Below, piece after piece: positions 1 through 10,089 of a stretch of DNA of 53,972 nucleotides. Each line of letters opens with the position of its first letter. The first letter of the stretch is position 1. The stretch covers positions 1 through 53,972 of the forward strand of contig NZ_JAOQAH010000078.1 of assembly GCF_025963695.1 (NCBI RefSeq), in the 5' to 3' direction. A model generated the notes under the pieces. It did not search any database, had not been told where the DNA came from, and worked only from the letters and a program-made list of their open reading frames with translations. Origin of the DNA: Segetibacter sp. GTDB lineage: Bacteria > Bacteroidota > Bacteroidia > Chitinophagales > Chitinophagaceae. Position numbers and translations under genes: made by a program.

Positions 1-1
1 G

Positions 2-3000
2 GTGGTATACATCGGAAGAGGGCTTCCCACCCAATTGTTCAAAGGCTTTATCGACGAAATACGGGTGTACAATGTGGCCTTAAGTATTGAAGAGGCAACT
101 AAGAATCAAACACGATTGTTTACCGGCGACGAAAACGGCCTTGCAGCCTACTGGCGTTTTGATGAAACAATCGCCAACCAGTTCTATGATCTTTCGTTTC
201 ATGGCGAGGACTACAACCGCAACGATGGCAAAATGAACAGCGCTGCTGTTTCCAGGTCAAACACCACCCCCACCGCCGACCAACTTTCTTTTAAATCCTA
301 TACTGATCTTTCAGGCAATTATTTTATTGCTGGCATACCCTATCTTGGCAATGGCACCACCTACACCATTGTTCCGTTAAAGGGTACGCACAAGTTTGAT
401 CCCATATCGGTAAACCGGCTACTCTCGCCCTCCTCCACTCAGTTTTCGGTTGATTTTAAAGACAAATCCTCGTTCCCGGTTTCAGGCTATGTTTATTATA
501 AAAACACTACTGTACCCGTGCCAGGGGTTCAGTTTAAAATTGACGGGCAATACGCACAGAGGAGTAATGGTATTATCATAGAAACCGATGAGAACGGACT
601 TTTCGATATATCTGTTCCGGTAGGTGTACATGAGGTAAAAACAGTTAAAGCCAACCATTTATTCGAGAATGATGGTAAAATTACTGACCGGGATGGAAAC
701 AATCGGAATTACCAGAATAGTGAAAGTGGTTTAAGCCTTACTGACATCACTACCATCAGGTTTATTGGCAGGGTTGCAGGCGGAGCAATCCAAAACAACT
801 TACCCCTTGGCCATTCCGTATCGGTAAACAACCTCGGCAAAGATATCAGCATAAGAATGACTTTGCTGAACGACACTAAGTATGCATTAAATCTTGAGCC
901 TGGAGCCCAAACCATAACAGTTAACCATTTGTTGCCTTCCAGCATAGCAGACTCATCCAAGATCCATAAAACGCGTGTTACTTATAATACCAATAGTATT
1001 GTTATAACGCCAGATCCTATAACGGGTGAATTTGTGGCTGATCTTATACCAGTCAAATTTATTGCCTCTGATGTAAATGTTACCGGTTGGGGCGATATAC
1101 TGGAAGGTAAAACCGTACAGCTCGATTTCATTGATAAATTCTCAGCTGAGGGTTCGGTGCGCCGCTATACAGACTCCGCTTTGACTATCCGGAATACCTA
1201 CGTTACCAAAACCTATTTTGACAGCCTCACTTTTAACGCTGCTTATAAGTTTATAAAACGTGTTACCCCTTCAGTGGAAATGGTACAGAAGAATGACAAC
1301 AACGAGCCTTTACCTTATTTCGGCAACCTCCATTTCGAAACCGCTTCGCTTTTGGGTGTAAACGACAATATTGTGGTAGTTGATACGACTAAAGCTGCTA
1401 AAGCACAGTACAACTTTGGGAACCCTGTTTTTGTGCAAAATCAACTGTACAAATTTGGATTGAAGGCCTTTGAACAATACCCCTATTATGAGAGTGTAAT
1501 AAACGGTATACCGCTTATTAAGCAAATTGGTGGCAAAAATGTGATGGATAACGTGGCAACCAGCGACGGTTTCGTTTCGGTTTTAAACAGCATTCGCAAC
1601 GGTGCTGCTACGGCTGATACTTTTACACTTGACAACAAGGGCATGGCCGAGTATCAATTTACTGCGGGAGACCCGGGCCTTTCAACTGGTGGTATAAAAG
1701 ACTTAGGAGTAAATATTCGCTTTGGAGAAGCAGTGAACGTTAGTTGGAACTGGTACAGCGAGCCTCAGTTAAGGGCTTTTGTTATGGGAGGAAAACTTAC
1801 AGGTACCGACTTTGTAACAGCCGGACCTGACAAAGTACTTATGGTACTCCGTGATCCTCCGGGGTCTAAAAGTTTTTCCTATGTCGACAAAGGATCAACC
1901 CTGACCAATACCACTACTTACGGCGGTTCCTTCGACCAGGTTGGTGATGTTGACCTTACAAAAAAACTTGGAGCGGAGGTTGTAACCTGGACAGGAATTG
2001 GGGCGGGAGTAATTACTACCGTAAAAGCAACTACGAGCCTTACTTTAGGTTTACATCACGAAGAACATATTACCAGTACCAACGTAAGAGAATCAACCTC
2101 TACCCTTACCACACGCTTTCAAACCAGTGCCGAGCCATCGTTTGTTGGCCCGGAGGCTGACGTGTATGTGGGATACTCTACTAACATAGCCTATGGTAAA
2201 AGCAACAACATTACAATTGCAAAGAGAATTGAGGTGCTGGCTACTGACCTTGTACTCTTTCAACCTTCACCTACCAGTACTTATGTTGTCATTAGAAGGA
2301 GCGGCATCAATATTGGCGAGATATTCGGTACCCTGTTCGCCTTTCCGCAGCAGCATTTAGAGAAGGTCTTGATCCCGAACCTCATTGAGATCAGGAACAG
2401 TGCGCTCTTACCCGTTGGTACTTCACTCGCCGATGCCCAAGCGAAGGCAAACATTGAACAAAAGGCGATATATGTTTCTAAACTTCCAAATGGCCATGGC
2501 AACTTTGGCAAATCAAACACCGATACCATTGCCTTTGGACAAATTGCAAAAAGCGACCCGTTTGATAATGGCAAAAGTTACCAGATATTTTTCCCAACCT
2601 CTTCTAAGTATCGCACCGACACGATAATGATTCTAAATCAATATATATCAAACTGGCACAAGAGGATGGCTGATAACGAAAAGGCAAAAATAGAAGCTTC
2701 CCTTGTTCAAAACTATTCTTTTCATTCGGCAAGCCCTATAACCTATACGGCGTTGACAAGTATGAAACAAAGTAGTGACAACACCTTTCATTTTGTTATT
2801 TCTGGCAGCGTAAGCGATAATGTGACAGCAATTTTCCAGGGAAGTGGACTAATATTTAAATACAAGCAGACTATCGGCACGTCAATCAAAGGAGGGGTTA
2901 ACAATAACAGTACAAACATTACAACATCCGGCTTCAATCTTGCATCAAGCAGCACAAACGATTATTTTAGCGTTGACCTAAGTAAAGCCCCCGATAACAG

Positions 3001-6000
3001 CCTCGTGTTTCATACCAAAGGAGGGGTAAGTGCCTGTCCTTATGTAGGTGCTACTATCTCCAAATATTACCAGCCTGGTACGGTTATCGACCAGCCTACC
3101 CAAAGAATAGAAGTTCCCGTTATAACAGTTGATAACCCCGTGGCAAATAATGTTCCATCAAGCCGCAAAGCCACCTACAAGATTACTCTGCGCAATGAAT
3201 CTGAGGCTAAACTTCCGGCAGCGTTCTTAATAAAGTATACTGATAATAACGCAGTAAAGGGAGCAACTATCGCCGTAGATGGAACCAATATTGGAGGCGC
3301 GGGCCGTGTAGTGCTCCTACCCTATGGTGAAAGCATAACCAAAGTGCTTACGCTTACGAAGTCCGATGCAATGGATTACGACAATATTCAAATCTTGCTT
3401 ACATCATCCTGCCAATACAATCCTATCGGTTACCAGGAAAATATTGCAGATACAGTACTCATCTCTGCGCACTTTATCCCTTCCTGTTCCGATGTCAGCA
3501 TCAAATCACCCAAGGACAAATGGGTGCTTAATACAGAGTCGCCGGTAAACGGGCAGGCACGGCGCTTTTTACCCCTAGTGATTGACAACTTTGATGTAAC
3601 TAATAGTTTATTTGATCATATCGGTTTGCAATTCAAGCCATCGTCGTCCAGTACCTGGATAACGGTAATGAGTTTTTATGCTGACCCGGCAAAGCTGAGT
3701 ACAGCCCAGGGAGAGAAGCAACTCATTTCCAATGCGTCGGCTATCAATTACAATTTTGTACTGGATGATGGCTCATTTAACGACCAGAACTACGAGATAC
3801 AGGCCGTGAGTTTTTGTAAAGTGGGTAGCGACTATGTTACTACCGAGTCGAACCTCATCAGTGGTATAAAAGATACCTATAACCCGCGCCTGTTTGGTAC
3901 CCCACAACCTGGAGACGGTGTGCTGAATACTAATGAAGATGTGCGGCTAAACTTTAATGAGACCATTGCTGCAGGCTTGCTTACCAACAGCGATTTTCAG
4001 GTAACAGGTATACGCAACGGGGTAAAAGGTGACCATACGGTGAGTGTACGGCTTGATGGAATTAAGAATTACCTGGCGACAGAGTTTGAGAAAAGCTTTA
4101 CGGGCAAGAACATAACATCAGAAATGTGGGTGCTTCCAACCGGGCAAGCTAATCAAACACTGTTTAGTCAGGGCGACCCAATAGAGTCGATGGAATTGGC
4201 ATTAACAACAGACAACAAAATACAGATCACAATAGGTGCAACCATCATCAAAAGTCCGGCTTCATACGTTTACAACCCCGGCGAATGGGCGCATGTGGCC
4301 ATGGTGTATAACGATAAGAGCCGAACCGTATCTGCCTTCTACAATTTTGTAGAAGTGATACATGCGGCACCGGTAAGCCCTTATACCGGGATTGGCCACA
4401 TTGAGTATGGCCGCAGTATAAGCAAGCTCAACAGTTATTTCTCGGGCAAAATGCATGAGGCAAGAATTTGGAGCGATACCCTCAACTCCATCAAATTACA
4501 GGTGAATAGTTTGAGCATATTGTCGGGTGCAGAAAATGGACTGATTGCCTATTATCCCATGAGTGAAGGAAAGGGCCAGGTGGTGTTTGACAAAGCCCAT
4601 GGTTCGCATGCTGCGTTAGATGGATTGTGGAGTACACCTGCAGGCAAAGGCATTAGCCTGATTGGCAACAACTATGTAAAACTCAACACCTCGTTTGCCC
4701 CTGTACTGGCGGCTATGGATTATACAATGGAGATGTGGTTTAAGGGCGATGCCGCACAAGCCAATACAACACTGGCAAGTAATGGTAAGGGAGACGGCGA
4801 CGAATACGATGGATCGCTTAACCTCTTTAGCATAGGCTTTGAAGGGGGACTGCTTACCTATTGGAATAATGCCTTTAAAGCACAGGCTACCGGCAACTAC
4901 CTGGATAATAACTGGCACCATGTAGCCATCGCGGTTAACCGCACATCAGGTAGTGCACAATTGCTTGTTGACGGGGTGTTGAACCAGTTTTTTGACGCCA
5001 GCAACCTTGGTGGAATTACGGCAGCTACCACCATCCTCGGTGCAAGAACATGGTACAGCAACGATGCGCCGGCGGTTCCCAAATACGACCGGTACTTCAA
5101 AGGGTATATTGACGAGTTCAGGTTATGGAATACTTACCTGAACCAAACCCTTGTATCAAGAAACAACAACGTGCGGTTAATGGGTAACGAGCTCGGGCTG
5201 ATGGCCTACTATCCTTTTGATAATTACGAGTTATTCCAGGGCGTGCCCGGTTTATATTTCTCGTTAAAAGATGCCAAGGTGCAGGAAGTAGCCAACACAT
5301 TTGTGCCCGATGCAATTGCCCCTGCTGCGGTAGCAAGCGACGAAGCTGCACCAATGAAAGATACCGGTCCGGCGGCTAACCTGAAGTTCGACTTTGTAGT
5401 GAACAATGATGCACTCATCATAAATGTGCAGGAGCCACCACAGGCCATCGACAAAACCGTGATCACGTTTAAATCGAAGAATGTACGCGACCTGAACGGC
5501 AACAAAATATTATCACCGGTTACATGGACAGCTTACATAGATAAGAACCAATTGAAATGGAGCGATCGGGAGATTAACCTGGTGAAGGACGTAAATACAC
5601 CAATGAAATTTGAAAGCCACCTTGTAAATAGCGGTGGAACGGCACAACGTTTTATGCTCACCAACCTGCCTTCGTGGTTAAAAGCTTCAAGGGTAACGGG
5701 TACCGTTGAACCTCTGGGCGACCTTAAAATAGAGTTTACCATTAACGAAGGATTGAACATTGGCAGCTACGAAGAGATCATATTTATGCGCAACGACAAT
5801 AATGAAACCGAAGCATTAAAACTGACTCTAACAGTAAAAGGCAAGAAGCCGGACTGGATTGTGAAGGCATCCGACTACCAGTACAACATGGGCGTGTACG
5901 GAAAAATACGCCTCAACAACATGTACTCTGTAAATAAAGAAGATATGCTGGCCGCCTTTACTGATGGAATATGTGTGGGAGTAGCCAACAATACCTACAA

Positions 6001-7384
6001 TCCTTCCAACGACCTTTGGTATACTTTTCTAACCATCTACAGTAATGACGTTAGCAGCACAAACGTAGAGTTTAGGATATGGCAGGCAAGCACCGGAAAA
6101 ACAATCAAGGCCACTCCGTCGCGGATTATTAATTTTTGGAACAACGGCATAGTTGGTACGCCGACCATCCCTGTTGTATTCGACGGCAGCGCATCGTTGT
6201 ACCAGGATATGGTTGTGAATGAAAACTGGAATTGGATATCGTTTAACCTGCTGATCCCTGCTAATACATCGGTAACTACAACGCTGCAAAACGGCAGGTT
6301 CACCAATGACGATTTAATTAAGCATGACCTGATGGGCTTTAGCATCTATAATAACGATAAATGGGTAGGAAGTCTAAAGAGCCTGGACAACCTTTCGCTT
6401 TTTAAATTGAAAGCTACTTATGCGCAATCTTTAACCTTGAATGGCACTCCGGTAAATGTTGCCACCACGCCCATCCCGCTTAAAGGTGCACGCTGGAACT
6501 ACATCAGCTACCTGCCGCAGGTAAACGCAACTTTGAAAGAAGCGTTGGCCGGGTATGTGCCTATGGATCAAGACGTAATTAAATCGCAAACAGGCTTTGC
6601 TATGTATGGTAAACAAAGTGGCTGGGTAGGAAGCCTGAGTATTCTTGAGCCGGGCAAAGGTTATATGCTGTACAGAAAAAGAGCGACTGATACCGCTTTT
6701 TACTATCCTGCTATCAACGGAAGCCTTTCAGGCGGAAGAATTATACCAGGAGCCATTATTCTAAATCATGAGCAGCGGCCAGTAGCCGGAAACTACAGTA
6801 GTTCCGACAACATGACCATTGCAGCAGTAGTGTCCCCTGACTTTGACTTTAAAAATGGGGACAGTATAATAGCTTATGTAAACGGAGAAGTGCGTGGAAA
6901 AGCGAAGCCTATTCTTAATCCCGCAATAAACAGGTACACCTATTTCTTTAACATAGGTGGAGAATCAAAACAATCAATTGTGTTTATGATAGATAGAGGC
7001 GGAAGCATTATAGCACAGTCCAGTAACATTGTTAGTTACAGCACTAACACCATTATTGGCACGTTGGCTAACCCTTTGGAATTAAATTTTGTAAAAGGGG
7101 CTGGCGCAATAACGGTATATCCAAATCCTTTTAATAGCACTACAAACATTAGTATCGATTTACGGAATTTAACAGTAACAGGTAACCACGAAATAGAATG
7201 GTCTGTAGTTGATGTAGCTGGGCGAATTATATTAGTCAGTCCTAGCCAGAAAGTTTTTGGAACGAGTTACAAAACTACCTGGAACGGCAGAAACGCTGAT
7301 GGTACTCTTTCCAACAAAGGATTGTACTTTATCCATATATCAGTTGATGGCATTAAACATGTTTATAAAGTAATAAAACAATAG
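2..7384 (+). CDS. Large secreted LamG-domain protein with type IX sorting domain (5' partial)
   Basis: The frame is open from the first bases of the window, so the true start lies upstream; the GTG at position 2 is only the first codon available. The visible 2,460 residues begin inside a LamG/concanavalin-like domain (GFIDEIRVYN), then a carboxypeptidase-regulatory-like stretch near residues 160-235, and two more LamG-like domains near 1375-1480 and 1555-1690 (FKGYIDEFRLWN). A BACON-like segment lies near 1850-1945 and an 'AAF..G.C.G' module near 1955-2065. Two tandem repeats of about 75 residues each end in WVGSL (roughly nt 6216-6460 and 6487-6710). A second copy of the AAF-type module follows (nt 6813-7030). 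The last 90 residues (YPNPFN ... GLYFIHI) are a type A C-terminal sorting domain, known to direct export by the type IX system. The expected role is a cell-surface or released adhesin or glycan-binding protein; the ligand cannot be read from the sequence. Confidence 0.85.
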   Translation: MVYIGRGLPTQLFKGFIDEIRVYNVALSIEEATKNQTRLFTGDENGLAAYWRFDETIANQFYDLSFHGEDYNRNDGKMNSAAVSRSNTTPTADQLSFKSYTDLSGNYFIAGIPYLGNGTTYTIVPLKGTHKFDPISVNRLLSPSSTQFSVDFKDKSSFPVSGYVYYKNTTVPVPGVQFKIDGQYAQRSNGIIIETDENGLFDISVPVGVHEVKTVKANHLFENDGKITDRDGNNRNYQNSESGLSLTDITTIRFIGRVAGGAIQNNLPLGHSVSVNNLGKDISIRMTLLNDTKYALNLEPGAQTITVNHLLPSSIADSSKIHKTRVTYNTNSIVITPDPITGEFVADLIPVKFIASDVNVTGWGDILEGKTVQLDFIDKFSAEGSVRRYTDSALTIRNTYVTKTYFDSLTFNAAYKFIKRVTPSVEMVQKNDNNEPLPYFGNLHFETASLLGVNDNIVVVDTTKAAKAQYNFGNPVFVQNQLYKFGLKAFEQYPYYESVINGIPLIKQIGGKNVMDNVATSDGFVSVLNSIRNGAATADTFTLDNKGMAEYQFTAGDPGLSTGGIKDLGVNIRFGEAVNVSWNWYSEPQLRAFVMGGKLTGTDFVTAGPDKVLMVLRDPPGSKSFSYVDKGSTLTNTTTYGGSFDQVGDVDLTKKLGAEVVTWTGIGAGVITTVKATTSLTLGLHHEEHITSTNVRESTSTLTTRFQTSAEPSFVGPEADVYVGYSTNIAYGKSNNITIAKRIEVLATDLVLFQPSPTSTYVVIRRSGINIGEIFGTLFAFPQQHLEKVLIPNLIEIRNSALLPVGTSLADAQAKANIEQKAIYVSKLPNGHGNFGKSNTDTIAFGQIAKSDPFDNGKSYQIFFPTSSKYRTDTIMILNQYISNWHKRMADNEKAKIEASLVQNYSFHSASPITYTALTSMKQSSDNTFHFVISGSVSDNVTAIFQGSGLIFKYKQTIGTSIKGGVNNNSTNITTSGFNLASSSTNDYFSVDLSKAPDNSLVFHTKGGVSACPYVGATISKYYQPGTVIDQPTQRIEVPVITVDNPVANNVPSSRKATYKITLRNESEAKLPAAFLIKYTDNNAVKGATIAVDGTNIGGAGRVVLLPYGESITKVLTLTKSDAMDYDNIQILLTSSCQYNPIGYQENIADTVLISAHFIPSCSDVSIKSPKDKWVLNTESPVNGQARRFLPLVIDNFDVTNSLFDHIGLQFKPSSSSTWITVMSFYADPAKLSTAQGEKQLISNASAINYNFVLDDGSFNDQNYEIQAVSFCKVGSDYVTTESNLISGIKDTYNPRLFGTPQPGDGVLNTNEDVRLNFNETIAAGLLTNSDFQVTGIRNGVKGDHTVSVRLDGIKNYLATEFEKSFTGKNITSEMWVLPTGQANQTLFSQGDPIESMELALTTDNKIQITIGATIIKSPASYVYNPGEWAHVAMVYNDKSRTVSAFYNFVEVIHAAPVSPYTGIGHIEYGRSISKLNSYFSGKMHEARIWSDTLNSIKLQVNSLSILSGAENGLIAYYPMSEGKGQVVFDKAHGSHAALDGLWSTPAGKGISLIGNNYVKLNTSFAPVLAAMDYTMEMWFKGDAAQANTTLASNGKGDGDEYDGSLNLFSIGFEGGLLTYWNNAFKAQATGNYLDNNWHHVAIAVNRTSGSAQLLVDGVLNQFFDASNLGGITAATTILGARTWYSNDAPAVPKYDRYFKGYIDEFRLWNTYLNQTLVSRNNNVRLMGNELGLMAYYPFDNYELFQGVPGLYFSLKDAKVQEVANTFVPDAIAPAAVASDEAAPMKDTGPAANLKFDFVVNNDALIINVQEPPQAIDKTVITFKSKNVRDLNGNKILSPVTWTAYIDKNQLKWSDREINLVKDVNTPMKFESHLVNSGGTAQRFMLTNLPSWLKASRVTGTVEPLGDLKIEFTINEGLNIGSYEEIIFMRNDNNETEALKLTLTVKGKKPDWIVKASDYQYNMGVYGKIRLNNMYSVNKEDMLAAFTDGICVGVANNTYNPSNDLWYTFLTIYSNDVSSTNVEFRIWQASTGKTIKATPSRIINFWNNGIVGTPTIPVVFDGSASLYQDMVVNENWNWISFNLLIPANTSVTTTLQNGRFTNDDLIKHDLMGFSIYNNDKWVGSLKSLDNLSLFKLKATYAQSLTLNGTPVNVATTPIPLKGARWNYISYLPQVNATLKEALAGYVPMDQDVIKSQTGFAMYGKQSGWVGSLSILEPGKGYMLYRKRATDTAFYYPAINGSLSGGRIIPGAIILNHEQRPVAGNYSSSDNMTIAAVVSPDFDFKNGDSIIAYVNGEVRGKAKPILNPAINRYTYFFNIGGESKQSIVFMIDRGGSIIAQSSNIVSYSTNTIIGTLANPLELNFVKGAGAITVYPNPFNSTTNISIDLRNLTVTGNHEIEWSVVDVAGRIILVSPSQKVFGTSYKTTWNGRNADGTLSNKGLYFIHISVDGIKHVYKVIKQ

Positions 7385-7400
7385 TTGGAATGTAAAATTT

Positions 7401-7441
7401 GGTTTACAGCAACAAGGTTTTACAATCTTTTGCTGTAAACC
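7401..7441 (+). other. Perfect 12-bp inverted repeat between the surface protein and lipoprotein genes
   Basis: GGTTTACAGCAA at 7401-7412 is the exact reverse complement of TTGCTGTAAACC at 7430-7441, with a 17-base loop. It starts 16 bases after the stop codon of the large surface protein and ends 20 bases before the lipoprotein ATG. No T-run follows, so it is not a standard intrinsic terminator. An mRNA processing or stability hairpin setting the ratio of the two products is more likely (inference). Confidence 0.6.
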
Positions 7442-7461
7442 ATTCTTAAAGTAGCTTTAAT

Positions 7462-7914
7462 ATGAAAAAGATTAAGTGGGCGCTTTGTATCTTCCTGGTG
7501 TTGTTAACGTTGGGTTGCGTAAAAAAGTCGGTGGATATTCCGGAAGAAGTAGCAACTAAATTTGCCGCACCAAAATGGAAAGCAGATGATTCTGGTAAAT
7601 ACCCTGCTACAATGACAGCAGTCGTTACATTACCTGTAGGGTTAACTGGCGCTGCAATGGAAAATGATGAACTCGCAGCCTTTGTAAAAGGTGAATGTCG
7701 TGGGCTGGGGGTAATAGTAAAGGTTAATAACCAACACCTTTACTTTGTTTTAATACAAGGCTTATCTGAAGAGGCAAACAAGATAACGTTCAAGTATTAC
7801 AGCAATAAGACATCCTACATGCACGAATCTCAGCCTACATTAACTTTTTTGGTAGATGCCACTTATGGCTCTGCGGAAAATCCGAAAATATTAGAACTTA
7901 CTCAATTAAAGTAA
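7462..7914 (+). CDS. Small lipoprotein sharing a module with the upstream surface protein
   Basis: The 150-residue product starts with a charged n-region, a short hydrophobic stretch and the lipobox LTLGC, so it is predicted to be lipidated and anchored in the envelope. The body contains NDELAAFVKGECRG followed by YFVLIQ and ITFKYYSN. This matches, in order and spacing, the modules DMLAAFTDGICVG...YTFLTI...EFRIWQ and GDSIIAYVNGEVRG...YTYFFN in the large protein just upstream. The gene lies 77 bases downstream on the same strand, separated by a perfect hairpin, and is probably co-transcribed. The function of the module is unknown to me. A partner or surface anchor for the large protein is a reasonable guess, not shown. 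Confidence 0.8.
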   Translation: MKKIKWALCIFLVLLTLGCVKKSVDIPEEVATKFAAPKWKADDSGKYPATMTAVVTLPVGLTGAAMENDELAAFVKGECRGLGVIVKVNNQHLYFVLIQGLSEEANKITFKYYSNKTSYMHESQPTLTFLVDATYGSAENPKILELTQLK

Positions 7915-8448
7915 AAACAGGGGCTATATTTTATTCGCTTAAATTAGTTATGATAAAATCTTCACCTGCTTACATAGCTATTTTATTTAATCTCTTTCCA
8001 TATTTGCCACGCCTCAATAAGATTAAAAAATGCTCCTGCTTAGTCTCAAAATAACAATGGTCTTTCTGCTTTCCAAATTTTTATAGAAGTTGTTGTTGAA
8101 AGCCCCATACTCCTTTGCATCTTCTGCTGTGTGAGCCGAATGAGGGTCTGCTGCAATTTGAAAGCAATTAAAATAATTCCCGCCATCTTATATTGTCTTC
8201 GTGGCAAATGGAAGTTAGTGGAACATTGGGAGGATGGTGAGCAAAGCAGTGCGAGGTTTTGTGTGAAGAAGAAATTAGACGATTTCTTGCCTGTGCATTA
8301 TGAAGAGTCAGGTCAGGAATATTAGCATGGGCTGCACTCAAAGAATACCGGGGTCGGTGAGCCAGACACAGAGTATAAAGGAGACACCAGTAGGACGACC
8401 TAAGGGCACCGTACACCCATCAACTACATCTGCAGAATAGGCAATAGC
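7915..8448. other. Non-coding gap between lipoprotein and histidine kinase
   Basis: About 530 bases without a convincing gene. A 64-codon open stretch at 8131-8325 on the plus strand and an 82-codon one at 8168-8416 on the minus strand lack recognisable motifs, signal sequences or plausible composition. No terminator with a T-run was found. Confidence 0.5.
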
Positions 8449-9630
8449 TTATTCTACTACGGGGAGGAGAATTTTAAAGACAGTTCCTTCTCCAGGTTTA
8501 CTTTCCGCCCAAACAAAGCCATGATGATTTTCGGCAACTTTTCGAACAATACTAAGACCTATGCCGGTACCTGAATAATTAGCGCCTTGTAACCTGGTAA
8601 ATACCTTAAAGATGTCTTCTGCATATTCCTGGTTAAACCCGATGCCGTTATCTTTTAGCTGAATAAGATGATAGTGCCTGTCAGCCACTTCAATCGGCAG
8701 ACTTTCCTTTGCTTCATAACCGGTTACCGCGGATGATGAAATTTCTATCATGGGAGCTACATCGGGCTTTGTATACTTTATTGAATTACTAATTAAGTTC
8801 TGAAATAACTGCTGAAACTGCCGCTTATCTCCAATAACTTTTGGCAGACTTTCAACGCTAAACTTTGCTCCTTTTTCTAATATGTCAAGCTCAAGATCTT
8901 CTAATACATCTTTTATTTCCAGGTTTAAATCAATTTCAAATGTTGCTCCTGCACCCTTACTAACATATGAATAGATGAGCAGGTCGTTCATTAGTGCTGA
9001 CATGCGATCTGATGATCTTGTTATGCGATTAAATAGTTCCCGCTGCTGCTCATTTAGCTGTTGCCATAGCTCGCCCTTTAATCGACTTACAAAAATACTT
9101 ATCTTTCTTAGTGGGGCTTGTAAGTCGTGAGATGAAGCATATGCAAACTCTTCAAGACTCGAATTTGCTCTAAGTAATTCACTATTGATGCTATCGAGTT
9201 TTATATTAATATCCCTGGTCTCTTCAACATTAATATTTAACTGTTCAAGATATTTTTTCCTGTCAGTTTGGTCCTGCGTAATTTTTATAAATCCTATATG
9301 ATTTCCCGCTTCATCAAGAACCCGGGTTAAGGCTACAGATGCCCAGAATAATTCTCCGTTCTTTTTTCTCCGCCAGTTTTCAATTTCATATCTGCCTTTT
9401 TCTTTTGCCAGTTGTCTTTCATACACGTGCAAATTCTGTTCTTTCAAAAACTCAGGAAAAAGAATATCAAAGCTTTGCCCTACAGCTTCTTCAGCTGTAT
9501 AACCTTTCATTAATTCACATCCATTATTCCAGGTTTGGATTATACCATTAGTATCCAACATAAAAATTGCAAATCCTTTAACCTCTGCTACTGCGTCAGG
9601 AAAATAGCAATCATAGGGCTTAAAACTCAT
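8449..9630 (-). CDS. Soluble PAS-domain sensor histidine kinase
   Basis: The 393-residue protein has a PAS domain (about residues 10-130) with a PAC-like end (IGFIKITQDQTDRKKYLEQL) and a coiled linker. A HisKA dimerisation domain with the motif ASSHDLQAPLRK puts the phospho-accepting histidine at about residue 168. The HATPase_c domain shows the N box (NLISNSIKY), the G1 box DNGIGF and the G2 box GTGIGLSIV. No transmembrane segment is visible, so it should sense a cytoplasmic signal through PAS, possibly redox or a small ligand. The LQAP variant of the H box is common in the bacteriophytochrome-like kinases. No response regulator gene is adjacent, so the partner is unknown. A TAnnTTTG element lies about 30 bases upstream of the ATG. 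Confidence 0.9.
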   Translation of the reverse strand: MSFKPYDCYFPDAVAEVKGFAIFMLDTNGIIQTWNNGCELMKGYTAEEAVGQSFDILFPEFLKEQNLHVYERQLAKEKGRYEIENWRRKKNGELFWASVALTRVLDEAGNHIGFIKITQDQTDRKKYLEQLNINVEETRDINIKLDSINSELLRANSSLEEFAYASSHDLQAPLRKISIFVSRLKGELWQQLNEQQRELFNRITRSSDRMSALMNDLLIYSYVSKGAGATFEIDLNLEIKDVLEDLELDILEKGAKFSVESLPKVIGDKRQFQQLFQNLISNSIKYTKPDVAPMIEISSSAVTGYEAKESLPIEVADRHYHLIQLKDNGIGFNQEYAEDIFKVFTRLQGANYSGTGIGLSIVRKVAENHHGFVWAESKPGEGTVFKILLPVVE

Positions 9631-10089
9631 TTCATAACCGTTTATATTATAGTAGTTTCATCAAATGTATAAGCAATATTTCGAAAACAGGTAATTGATG
9701 TAAACGTGCATAAGCGTATACGAGGACAGCTGTAAGAAAGATTTCGCGTGCAGTGTATCACTGCTTCTACAAAGCTGCTGGTGAACTTAGGCTCATTGGT
9801 TTAGCCCCCGTTACCTGGGAGAAAGGCAATTGTTTGTGCCTCCTGTAGTGTTCCTTGCAGCTACACGGTTGCACGATGTTAACGCCCATTTTAAAAGCAG
9901 GCTGTGGGTTACGTACAACCTTAGTTGTTACAGTACGTTCATATAAAATCTTTGATTATGCCTTACCCGAACAATGTTGACTCTTGTTCTGTTCTTAACC
10001 AGTGCCCAAAAGGTAGCTTTACATGCGGGCTTGTATAGGCTTCTACATTTACCCAACTCGTCGAATACAAACTATATTATAAATATTCA
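9631..10089. other. Divergent intergenic region
   Basis: About 460 bases between the leftward histidine kinase and the rightward S51-like peptidase. Besides the -7 box at 9662-9669 it holds a possible rightward promoter: TTG at 9925-9927, a 19-base spacer, then AATCTTTG at 9947-9954 (one mismatch to TAnnTTTG). If used, it leaves a leader of more than 100 bases before the peptidase. No gene is evident. Confidence 0.35.
9662..9669 (-). promoter_or_regulatory. Candidate -7 element (TAnnTTTG) for the PAS histidine kinase
   Basis: Read on the minus strand this is TACATTTG, an exact match to the Bacteroidota -7 consensus TAnnTTTG, placed 31 bases before the start codon at 9630. A convincing -33 TTTG at the usual spacing of about 19-21 bases is not present, so the call rests on the -7 box only. 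Confidence 0.4.

Noticed and set aside
8131..8325. 64-codon open frame in the gap after the lipoprotein
   Set aside because: No recognisable motif, no signal sequence, and the composition looks random; the opposite strand has an equally long frame.
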